44,170 nt of DNA, taken from assembly GCA_947574505.1 (NCBI GenBank), contig CANPJW010000021.1:1-44170 (forward strand). Direction: 5' to 3'. The position numbers and the translations under genes were made by a program. Of this stretch, positions 28,041 to 35,468 are shown one piece after another. The notes under the pieces are model-generated. The model did not search any database, had not been told where the DNA came from, and saw nothing but the letters and a program-made list of their open reading frames with translations. The stretch is from an uncultured Bacteroides sp. Lineage in GTDB: Bacteria > Bacteroidota > Bacteroidia > Bacteroidales > Bacteroidaceae. Every line of letters starts with the position of its first letter. Position 1 is the stretch's first letter.

Positions 28041-28355
28041 TTACTGATTGGCGGTGATGATAAATATAACGAGTTATATCATTCATTGTGTAAAACGATG
28101 AGTCGTAGAATAAAAGCAAGTGATATTTTGAATTGTCCGACATATCCGGGAGAATACATATATGTTTCGGATCTGCTTGTTGCGATAGTGGCATTGTCAG
28201 AATATTCGAAGTATTATAATGGGAAATATTCAGCAATAGTGAATCAGTGGATTCATAAAGCTCAAACGGAATGGCTTGATAAAAATACCGGATTGAGTTT
28301 TATCGTAATATTCATTACCGTAACAACGGTTACGATAATGCAAAAGTACAAATAG
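28041..28355 (+). pseudogene. Fragment resembling a linalool dehydratase/isomerase-superfamily-like protein
   Basis: An open frame without a credible start runs from 28041 to a stop at 28353-28355. The most gene-like part is GDDKYNELYHSLCKTM, then CPTYPGEYIYVSDLLVAIVAL, then KYSAIVNQWIHKAQTEWLDKNTGL. This pattern (YPGE-Y, a hydrophobic helix, then W...TEW-D..TGL) recalls alpha/alpha-barrel proteins of the linalool dehydratase/isomerase-like superfamily, but the match is from memory. After TGL the frame degenerates into IVIFITVTTVTIM, coded by an imperfect palindrome (CATTACCGTAAC/GGTTACGATAATG). The first insertion sequence begins 5 bases after the stop. It is a truncated remnant at both ends. 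Confidence 0.45.
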
Positions 28356-28375
28356 ATTTAGAAACTGTTTAAAAA

Positions 28376-29339
28376 TTACACAATAATTTTGTTAAGCATG
28401 ATTTTGCAGAAAGCAAGTTGAACCATAGCCTCTGCAGTATCAGCATGGAACTCGTAGTCTATCGTCAGCCTTCTGAAGTTTTCCAGCCATGCGAATGCTC
28501 TTTCAACAATCCATCGTTTCGGAATGACCTTGAACTTTGACGGGCATTCATCAGGTCTGAGAACAACTTCAAGTTCTCATTTAAATTTGTCAAATACCCA
28601 ATCTGCAAGGCTTCCTCTATAGCCACCATCTGCAAGGATTTTGGCAAGACGAGGAAATTTGTAGGATAGCCTCTCAATGACTTTCGGAGCACCCTTGCTG
28701 TCATGAACATTGGCTTCATGCACGGCTACAGACATCAGATAACCTTGGCTGTCAACGATTATATGCTGTTTTCTGCCCTTAATCTTCTTGTTGCCGTCAA
28801 GTCCTCGAACAGAATCTACATGATGTGAAGTCTTGACACTTCGTGAGTCTATAATGCCTATGCTGGGGCTTTCGTTGCGACCGGACCGGATGCGTACCAT
28901 AGAGCGAAGTTTATCAAGGAGCTCCTCAATGATGCCCTCGTTTTTCCACTTGTTGAAATAGTAGTATACGCTCTCCCACGGAGCAAAATTCCCGGGAATC
29001 ATGCGCCACTGACAGCCTGTTTTGAGAAGATATAGAATCGCATTCATGATGTTTCTGAGACACGGCTCTTTCATTTAACTTTGATACAACTACTCAAATA
29101 TTTGATTGTATGATAGTTATATTATTACTAACATCAGATTTCAATATCTGTGTTGTTTCGGATGAAGGAACAAATAACTGCTAACGGGCTATTAGTCATG
29201 CCATTTGAGATTTCTGCGCATTTTTAAATGAAAGAGCCGTGTTTCTGAGAGAATGTTTTCGCTTCCTTTCTTGTGGATTTATAATTTTTTCTATAACTTG
29301 CCACTGTTTATCAGTAAGGTTAGTTGAGTATTATTCCAT
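28376..29339 (-). pseudogene. Broken IS5-like DDE transposase, copy 1
   Basis: Reading from an ATG at 29337-29339, the gene would encode about 257 residues but is interrupted three times. Codon 3 is TAA where copy 2 has CAA, the MITE plus duplication (190 bp) disrupts the frame near codon 30, and an in-frame TGA lies at 28577-28579. The catalytic layout is clear: IGIIDSRSVKTSHH (first Asp), AKILADGGYRGSL (second Asp) and, beyond the TGA, KRWIVERAFAWLENFRRL (Glu). The TGA comes after the second Asp, so any product would lack the catalytic Glu. Copy 2 has the same TGA. Confidence 0.85.
29061..29241. mobile_element. 181-bp MITE-like element inserted in IS copy 1
   Basis: The element has 18-bp terminal inverted repeats CACGGCTCTTTCATTTAA and is flanked by a 9-bp direct repeat TTTCTGAGA (29052-29060 and 29242-29250). 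It encodes no protein. Copy 2 of the insertion sequence has a single TTTCTGAGA and no insert, which shows the empty site directly. Confidence 0.88.
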
Positions 29340-29478
29340 AACTCTAATTGATTGACACTCATGAAGTTACAAATAGGCCACCAATTAACCTACTGATTTA
29401 CAATATATTATTCATTGCAATAACGTTTATTTTCAATAAATTTTAAACAGCTTCTTAATCTACTATAACATATAGAGC

Positions 29479-32400
29479 ATGAATCAGAATTTAGGAGATA
29501 AGTATACTACAGTTCTTGATAAAATCATTCAAAAACAAGTAGAAGTAAAGGAAAATACGATATTTGTGCTTACCGGTATCACCCCATATATCGGAATAGA
29601 GAATTATACTGAATATATCACTGACCTATCCACTTTTGATAAGGATGGGAATGACACACTATTCAGCAGAGAGTGGTTTGGAACTGTATTCTCTAAATTG
29701 ATGATTGCTCAAAACCATCAAATTGTTTCTCATCAACAATTTGCATATATCAATGAATACCTGTCTGAGGATTTCTTCAAAGAACGTGTTCTCATTGTTT
29801 ACGACAATCTTCGTTCGCTGTTCCCACTTTCAAAAGAGAACTACATTGAGAGCACAAATGAACATGCAAACGAAGAAAGACCTGAGGGGTTGCCTATATA
29901 CCAAGCAGAACAACTCAAGATCAACGATAACTACTTCTATACCCTGAAAAGTTTTGGTGACATCCTTGAGAAAAGACCGTTTTTCGCCCTACAGAAAGAA
30001 TTGACATCAGCAAATACTCAAGAAAACGCAGAGGTTCTTGATGTCATTTCCAATCCTTATGCTGTAGATGCGTTTGTTAATCAGTGCATCTTGGATAACA
30101 ACTTTTGTAAACAAGTATTTGTCAAGGTTTCGGGTAAAAATGTACTCAACAAGACAACACATAAGACGCTTCAAGAACTAAATCACCTTTTGGCCAAGTT
30201 CAAAGGCGGTGTTCACATCCTGCAAGAAGAATCAATTCAGCAGGATTATATCCCTCAAGCAGAAACGGTATCATTACTTAAACAATACTGGGGACCATCA
30301 GCAGAGTTCAGAAACATACTCATCTATGAGAATCCAGAAATCAGCAGCAATATTGTACCTGTTTCACAAGGACTGATTGTTGATACAATCATCAATGAAT
30401 ATAAGAAAGGATGTGACGGAGTTCTGCCACGTGATATCTTTATTACAGCACCAACAGGAGCTGGTAAGTCTTTGATTTTCCAGTTACCTGCATTTTATGC
30501 TGCTAATAATGGTGATGTAACAATTGTAGTGTCACCTCTAAAGGCACTTATGACTGACCAGGTAGAAATACTTCATAAAGATAGACAGTATACCAAGGTT
30601 GAGTTCCTAAACAGTGATTTAACGCTTATTGATAGAGATAAGATTATTGAAAGCTGTAAAAAAGGTGATATAGATATACTTTATCTATCTCCAGAGTTGC
30701 TACTATCATATGACATACACTATTTCCTCGGAGAACGAAAGCTCGGTCTGTTAATTGTAGATGAAGCTCATCTTATTACGACATGGGGACGAGATTTCCG
30801 TGTTGACTACTGGTTCTTGGGTAATCACATCAATAAGATTAGGAAGTTCAACAACTACATGTTCCCATTGGTTGCACTTACAGCTACAGCTGTATATGGT
30901 GGAATCAATGATATGGTTTTTGATAGTATCAATAGCCTTAACATGCACGATCCTCATAAGTTTATCGGTAATGTACGTCGTAAGAACATTGAGTTTGTAA
31001 TTGACACACATGATGATTACACTTCGGGTAAATATGACCAGAACAAAGAAACGGAGACCATTGAATTTGTCAAAGGCATTCAGGAATTGGGAATGAAAGG
31101 TATTGTCTATGCACCGTATACTAGACATATAAACAAACTTAAGGATAAAGCTGATGAGATTGATACCAATATGGTTGTCGCTTACCATGGTGGAATGCTA
31201 AGAGACCAACAACAATTCTCATATCAGGCATTCAAGAGCAACCAATGCAAGATAATGATATCAACGAAAGCATTCGGTATGGGTGTAGATATACCCGACA
31301 TCCAAGTTGTATATCATCATGCACCATCAGGCTTGCTCCCCGACTATATACAGGAAATTGGACGTGCTGCCCGTAAAGAGAATATACAGGGTTATGCTGC
31401 ATTGACATTTTCAAAATCAGATTTGAGATATAGCAAGCAGTTGTTCGGTATCTCCTCACTCAAGACTTTCCAGTTACAAGAAGTATTACGAAAGATAATA
31501 CGCTACTTCAACAGTAATGGAAAGAAACGTAATATGCTTGTGGCTGCTAATGACTTTGCGTACATCTTTGATACCACTGAAGAGGTAGATCAGAAAGTAG
31601 CTACAGCTTTAATGATGATTGAAAAGGATTATCTTATAAAGACACGATTCAATGTTCTTATCGCACGTCCTAAGAAATTGTTTACTAAAGTATACGCACG
31701 TACCAACGATGTAGGTATAGAAAGGTTGAAGAAATTATTCGGGAACTGCTTCACTGAGATTAATAAATCAAAGTATAGCTATCATATCATTGAGCTTAAC
31801 TTGGATAGCATTTGGTCAAAACATTTTTCAGACAAAAGCTTTCCTCAGTTGAAAAGCGAGTTCTACAAACAAAGATTCCTGTGGGAACACAATATTGAAT
31901 TGGTACCACAAATAAAGGTATCAATAAACATAGAACAGCCTTACCGTACAGTGCTAAGTGAACTCAGTTCTATACTCAAGGCAGTAAGTGAAACGTTTGC
32001 AGAATTTAGATACCGAAATCAATTCTTTACCCAAAACGAATATGTCGAGAAACTTAAATGTAATCTAAGTCCTAAATACAATGCAGAGAAGATTGCATCT
32101 TTTATTCTTGGCACATATTCCGGTTATATGGCATCAGCAAGTGCACTTGAAGGAGATTCGTTCTTACAGCAACGCCATCAAGGTACAGCAATGCAGTATC
32201 AGGTATTCAGCACTAATTATGGAGCAAAAACGACTCAGTTGATTTCTATTTTCTCAAAATTATATGAGAACCATGATAAGCAAAGTGTAAATCGTTTCCT
32301 TTCTATCAATGACATCCCTTTGAAGAATCATATCAGATTGGGGTCATTATTGGAAATTATGAATTTAGGAACATTTGAAACAACCGGTGGTGACGATCCT

Positions 32401-33159
32401 AAACTGTTCTTGCGTTTAAATGACCCTCGAAGAATTGAAAAGGATTCTAATAGGCAAACATACAAGAATTATATCCTTGAGTCTGTAAAGAACAGGCATA
32501 AGGTTAGTTGCCAATTGTTCGAACATTTCTTCATCAACTATTTCAGCAATGAAAAGAGATGGGATATGATTGAAGACTTCTTCCTTGGTATGTCAAATGA
32601 TGAGATTTTTGAAAAGTACCCAGGAAACATGGTTAACCATGTGAACATTATAGATTACCTAAAAAGAAACGCAGAAGTCGCAGAAAGTAATACTACAGAA
32701 ATTCTAAGTGGCTCAAATATTCATTCCGACTTATTCAAGCCAAAAGAAGAACAGCATTACTTCAGTGACAACATGCTTACCATAGATTCACTAACTATGC
32801 CAATCAAGAAATGGTTAGTTGAAGACCCAGTATCATTACATAGAACAATTGTAGAGTATAACATCTGGATTGAGAAAGAAGATTTTAAGATTTTAACCAA
32901 TAAGTTGCGACTTCAACATTTCAACTATTATAGAGATTACATGAGGTTGAAACTTCTTATAGAATTCCCAGGCTATCAGGGATTGGTTACAGCAAGTGTA
33001 CCTTATAAAGACTGCCCTGTGAAATTCTATAAATGGTGGAAACAAAATCAAGATAAAATCAAATTGAGCAAGAAAGAGACTATCGAATTGTTTTTAGCCG
33101 TTGATGCCGAAAATCCGAAAGCCTTATTGAAAGCTCATAGAACTATAATTGGAAAATAA
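29479..33159 (+). CDS. Large RecQ-like superfamily 2 DNA helicase with unknown flanking domains
   Basis: A 1226-residue protein. The SF2 helicase core with RecQ-like motifs lies at about residues 305-650: APTGAGKSLIFQLPAFYAA (Walker A, about 323), SPLKALMTDQVE (Ia), LLIVDEAHLITTWG (DEAH, about 427), VALTATA (III), AYHGGMLRD, STKAFGMGVDIPDIQVVYHHA (V) and YIQEIGRAARKE (VI, about 626). The N-terminal ~300 residues (TIFVLTGITPYIGIENYTEYITDL) and C-terminal ~570 residues match nothing I recognise; no HRDC domain or zinc-binding cysteine cluster is obvious. It lies 15 bases before an hsdR start on the same strand, so the two were probably one operon. This points to a role in DNA restriction or defence. 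Insertion sequences sit at both sides; the left IS ends 24 bases before the ATG and probably displaced the native promoter. Confidence 0.85.
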   Translation: MNQNLGDKYTTVLDKIIQKQVEVKENTIFVLTGITPYIGIENYTEYITDLSTFDKDGNDTLFSREWFGTVFSKLMIAQNHQIVSHQQFAYINEYLSEDFFKERVLIVYDNLRSLFPLSKENYIESTNEHANEERPEGLPIYQAEQLKINDNYFYTLKSFGDILEKRPFFALQKELTSANTQENAEVLDVISNPYAVDAFVNQCILDNNFCKQVFVKVSGKNVLNKTTHKTLQELNHLLAKFKGGVHILQEESIQQDYIPQAETVSLLKQYWGPSAEFRNILIYENPEISSNIVPVSQGLIVDTIINEYKKGCDGVLPRDIFITAPTGAGKSLIFQLPAFYAANNGDVTIVVSPLKALMTDQVEILHKDRQYTKVEFLNSDLTLIDRDKIIESCKKGDIDILYLSPELLLSYDIHYFLGERKLGLLIVDEAHLITTWGRDFRVDYWFLGNHINKIRKFNNYMFPLVALTATAVYGGINDMVFDSINSLNMHDPHKFIGNVRRKNIEFVIDTHDDYTSGKYDQNKETETIEFVKGIQELGMKGIVYAPYTRHINKLKDKADEIDTNMVVAYHGGMLRDQQQFSYQAFKSNQCKIMISTKAFGMGVDIPDIQVVYHHAPSGLLPDYIQEIGRAARKENIQGYAALTFSKSDLRYSKQLFGISSLKTFQLQEVLRKIIRYFNSNGKKRNMLVAANDFAYIFDTTEEVDQKVATALMMIEKDYLIKTRFNVLIARPKKLFTKVYARTNDVGIERLKKLFGNCFTEINKSKYSYHIIELNLDSIWSKHFSDKSFPQLKSEFYKQRFLWEHNIELVPQIKVSINIEQPYRTVLSELSSILKAVSETFAEFRYRNQFFTQNEYVEKLKCNLSPKYNAEKIASFILGTYSGYMASASALEGDSFLQQRHQGTAMQYQVFSTNYGAKTTQLISIFSKLYENHDKQSVNRFLSINDIPLKNHIRLGSLLEIMNLGTFETTGGDDPKLFLRLNDPRRIEKDSNRQTYKNYILESVKNRHKVSCQLFEHFFINYFSNEKRWDMIEDFFLGMSNDEIFEKYPGNMVNHVNIIDYLKRNAEVAESNTTEILSGSNIHSDLFKPKEEQHYFSDNMLTIDSLTMPIKKWLVEDPVSLHRTIVEYNIWIEKEDFKILTNKLRLQHFNYYRDYMRLKLLIEFPGYQGLVTASVPYKDCPVKFYKWWKQNQDKIKLSKKETIELFLAVDAENPKALLKAHRTIIGK

Positions 33160-33174
33160 TTAAAAGATAAACAT

Positions 33175-33336
33175 ATGAATCCGCTGAATGAAACTAAGTT
33201 TGAAGAGCATATTACAGAATATTTAGCTGCAAGTGCCTTGTACAACCAACGAACTAGTGCACAGTTTGATATTGAGAAACTGTTTAAAAATTACACAATA
33301 ATTTTGTTAAGCATGATTTTGCAGAAAGCAAGTTGA
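33175..33336 (+). pseudogene. hsdR: 5' fragment of type I restriction hsdR, cut by IS copy 2
   Basis: The ATG at 33175 begins MNPLNETKFEEHITEYLAAS, followed by ALYNQRTSAQFDIE, the characteristic N-terminus of HsdR (R subunit of type I restriction enzymes; usual form F-E-x-x-I-x-x-x-L-...-Y-x-x-R). The homologous part ends at 33275, where the insertion sequence begins. Translation then continues through the IS end to a TGA at 33334-33336, giving a 53-residue chimera. No downstream hsdR sequence is seen to the right of the IS. A full HsdR is about 1000 residues, so the motor and nuclease domains are missing and restriction from this locus is lost. Confidence 0.75.
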
Positions 33337-34175
33337 ACCATAGCCTCTGCAGTATCAGCATGGAACTCGTAGTCTATCGTCAGCCTTCTGAAGTTTTCCA
33401 GCCATGCGAATGCTCTTTCAACAATCCATCGTTTCGGAATGACCTTGAACTTTGACGGGCATTCATCAGGTCTGAGAACAACTTCAAGTTCTCATTTAAA
33501 TTTGTCAAATACCCAATCTGCAAGGCTTCCTCTATAGCCACCATCTGCAAGGATTTTGGCAAGACGAGGAAATTTGTAGGATAGCCTCTCAATGACTTTC
33601 GGAGCACCCTTGCTGTCATGAACATTGGCTTCATGCACGGCTACAGACATCAGATAACCTTGGCTGTCAACGATTATATGCTGTTTTCTGCCCTTAATCT
33701 TCTTGTTGCCGTCAAGTCCTCGAACAGAATCTACATGATGTGAAGTCTTGACACTTCGTGAGTCTATAATGCCTATGCTGGGGCTTTCGTTGCGACCGGA
33801 CCGGATGCGTACCATAGAGCGAAGTTTATCAAGGAGCTCCTCAATGATGCCCTCGTTTTTCCACTTGTTGAAATAGTAGTATACGCTCTCCCACGGAGCA
33901 AAATTCCCGGGAATCATGCGCCACTGACAGCCTGTTTTGAGAAGATATAGAATCGCATTCATGATGTTTCTGAGAGAATGTTTTCTCTTCCTTTCTTGTG
34001 GATTTATAATTTTTTCTATAACTTGTCACTGTTTATCAGTAAGGTTAGTTGAGTATTGTTTCATAACTCTAATTGATACTCATAAAGTTATAAATAAACA
34101 CCTAATTAACCTGCTGATTTACAATATATTATTCATTGTAATAACGTTTGTTTTTAATAAATTTTAAACAGCTTC
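33276..34175 (-). mobile_element. IS5-family-like insertion sequence, copy 2
   Basis: A 900-bp element with the same ends as copy 1 (GAAACTGTTTAAAA at left, complement of TTTTAAACAGCTTC at right). The immediate flanks are TGA on the left (33273-33275) and TTA on the right (34176-34178), so there is no matching target duplication. With the abrupt loss of hsdR to its right, this suggests an IS-mediated deletion or recombination. Confidence 0.85.
33291..34064 (-). pseudogene. Broken IS5-like DDE transposase, copy 2
   Basis: The frame from the ATG at 34062-34064 spans 258 codons and has two in-frame stops. Codon 13 is TGA where copy 1 has TGG (D-K-Q-W-Q), and a second TGA at 33492-33494 corresponds to the one in copy 1. 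The rest is intact, with IGIIDSRSVKTSHH, AKILADGGYRGSL and KRWIVERAFAWLENFRRL. An alternative start at 33962 gives a 156-residue fragment that ends before the catalytic Glu. The element could move only with transposase supplied in trans. Confidence 0.85.
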
Positions 34176-34341
34176 TTATCATTCGTACAATAATCCATAG
34201 TTTTTATAGGTTTTTCGGCAAATAAATATAATATTGGTTATTATCAAAGTAATATGGGTGCGTCATTTTGATAGGCGGTTATGTTAGCTATGAGGACTAC
34301 GGTTAATTTCTTAATGACTGTTAGTAAGTAATTTCCCGTAT

Positions 34342-34482
34342 TCATATTGTTGTGTTTTCGCTTTTAACTTCCTCCGTTGTCTCAAGCGTGATCTCATTAG
34401 GCTCATTATAGGCGGCATCAAGTAATAGTGTCACAATATTAACGTATGCCCACAGTGAATATTGTTTAAAAGTCTTTGATTC
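34342..34482 (-). pseudogene. Possible 3' fragment of an unknown gene
   Basis: A stop-to-stop frame on the reverse strand lacks a start codon and would read ESKTFKQYSLWAYVNIVTLL, then LDAAYNEPNEITLETTEEV. It has protein-like amino acid composition and ends in a normal stop at 34342-34344. It may be the C-terminal remnant of a gene removed by rearrangement next to IS copy 2. The family is not recognised and it may be chance. The rest of the interval 34176-34533 shows no other gene. Confidence 0.3.
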
Positions 34483-34497
34483 TCATATTTCTTTCTG

Positions 34498-34505
34498 TAT
34501 ATTTG
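34498..34505 (+). promoter_or_regulatory. Bacteroides -7 element before the DUF1810 gene
   Basis: TATATTTG matches TAnnTTTG, 28 bases before the ATG at 34534. The intervening leader is the right copy of the 29-bp edge repeat. Confidence 0.6.
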
Positions 34506-34534
34506 TCTATCTATCATCAAAGACAAGAACTTAA
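34506..34534 (+). repeat. 29-bp edge repeat, right copy
   Basis: TCTATCTATCATCAA, then AGACAAGAACTTAA, matches 26106-26134 at 26 of 29 positions. It forms the 5' leader of the DUF1810 gene and ends at its start codon. Confidence 0.7.
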
Positions 34535-34959
34535 TGGATATGGGAGACTATAATTTACAACGATTTCTTGACGCCCAACAAGGCGACTATGAACGTGCCC
34601 TCACAGAAGTCAGAAACGGGCGGAAGTATTCTCATTGGATTTGGTATATATTTCCTCAACTGAAAGGGTTGGGTATGAGTTATAATTCACAATATTATGG
34701 AATCAGTGGCAAGGAAGAGGCTGAAGCATATCTGTCTCATCCGGTTTTGGGTGAAAGGCTGCGTGAAATTACATCTGCTTTCTTGCAATTGAAAAGTAAG
34801 ACAGCCGAGGAGGTTTTCGGTTCGTTGGATGCGATGAAGGTGCTTTCGTGTATGACACTATTCAATGAGGTTGCTGCGGGTGACTTGTTCCGGCAAGTGA
34901 TAGACCGGTATTATCAGGGCGAAACGGATGAGATGACAAAAAGAATGTTGGATAAATAA
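34534..34959 (+). CDS. DUF1810 family protein
   Basis: A 141-residue cytoplasmic protein of the DUF1810 family (relatives include the calpastatin-annotated bacterial proteins). The family core is clear: YNLQRFLDAQQGDYERALTEVRNGRKYSHWIWYIFPQLKGLG (about residues 5-46), then YYGISGKEEAEAYLSHPVLGERLREIT (about 53-79) and VFGSLDAMKVLSCMTLFNEV (about 95-114). Family structures are all-helical and the function is not established. It has its own promoter and is followed 15 bases later by the yccF-like gene, so they are likely cotranscribed. Confidence 0.88.
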   Translation: MDMGDYNLQRFLDAQQGDYERALTEVRNGRKYSHWIWYIFPQLKGLGMSYNSQYYGISGKEEAEAYLSHPVLGERLREITSAFLQLKSKTAEEVFGSLDAMKVLSCMTLFNEVAAGDLFRQVIDRYYQGETDEMTKRMLDK

Positions 34960-34974
34960 TTAAATATTACTGTT

Positions 34975-35349
34975 ATGGGCTGTTTGATGAATTTATTATG
35001 GCTGTTGCTTGGTGGTATTTTTACGGCAGTAGAATACCTTGTCTCAAGTATATTGATGATGATTACTATCATCGGCATTCCTTTTGGGATGCAAACATTG
35101 AAGTTGGCAGGACTTGCTTTGTGGCCTTTCGGTAAGGAAGTGAGAAGCGGAAGTCGTTCCAGTGGTTGTCTTTATATATTAATGAACGTGATATGGATAT
35201 TCGTGGGTGGCATTTGGATTTGTTTGTCACATTTGGTCTTTGGGGCGATTTTGTGTATAACTGTTATTGGGATTCCATTTGGTTTACAGCACTTTAAACT
35301 GGCTTCATTGGCGTTGACTCCTTTCGGAAAGGATATTGTAACTGTATGA
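34975..35349 (+). CDS. YccF domain inner-membrane protein
   Basis: A 124-residue membrane protein made of two YccF repeats. Each repeat has a W/G-rich hydrophobic helix followed by I-G-I-P-F-G and L-A-x-L-(A/T)-L-x-P-F-G-K: first LLGGIFTAVEYLVSSILMM with IIGIPFGMQTLKLAGLALWPFGKEV, then IWIFVGGIWICLSHLVFGAIL with VIGIPFGLQHFKLASLALTPFGKDI. About four transmembrane segments are expected. The function of YccF is unknown. It appears to be in an operon with the DUF1810 gene. Confidence 0.9.
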   Translation: MGCLMNLLWLLLGGIFTAVEYLVSSILMMITIIGIPFGMQTLKLAGLALWPFGKEVRSGSRSSGCLYILMNVIWIFVGGIWICLSHLVFGAILCITVIGIPFGLQHFKLASLALTPFGKDIVTV

Positions 35350-35430
35350 AAATAGTCTGAAGCAGATTATCTATAACTAAAAGTTATAATACATAATTAG
35401 AAACTATTAGTGTGTCTTGATTGTTTCCCG

Positions 35431-35438
35431 TACCTTTG
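35431..35438 (+). promoter_or_regulatory. Bacteroides -7 element before the YeiH-type gene
   Basis: TACCTTTG matches TAnnTTTG, 30 bases before the ATG at 35469. Confidence 0.6.
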
Positions 35439-35468
35439 CATCCCGAAAACAATTAAAGATAAAACTAT

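Larger units (their letters stand above)
28361..29454 (-). mobile_element. IS5-family-like insertion sequence, copy 1 (with nested MITE)
   Basis: Ends are imperfect inverted repeats: GAAACTGTTTAAAA at the left and the complement of TTTTAAACAGCTTC at the right. A 3-bp direct repeat TTA flanks both sides (28358-28360 and 29455-29457), consistent with a TNA-type target duplication of IS427/IS1031-like elements. Without the 181-bp insert and its 9-bp duplication the element would be about 904 bp. The left 700 bp appears identical to copy 2 at 33276, while the remaining ~200 bp differs at about fifteen places plus a 4-bp indel. Confidence 0.85.

Noticed and set aside
28313..28341. Imperfect palindrome CATTACCGTAAC/GGTTACGATAATG as an attachment site
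   Set aside because: Only one copy is present and it lies within a decayed reading frame; no second core sequence was found at another junction.
28465..28719. 84-codon reverse frame in IS copy 1 (and identical one at 33380-33634)
   Set aside because: It is a shifted frame over the transposase C-terminus; the true transposase frame carries the catalytic Glu and is described instead.
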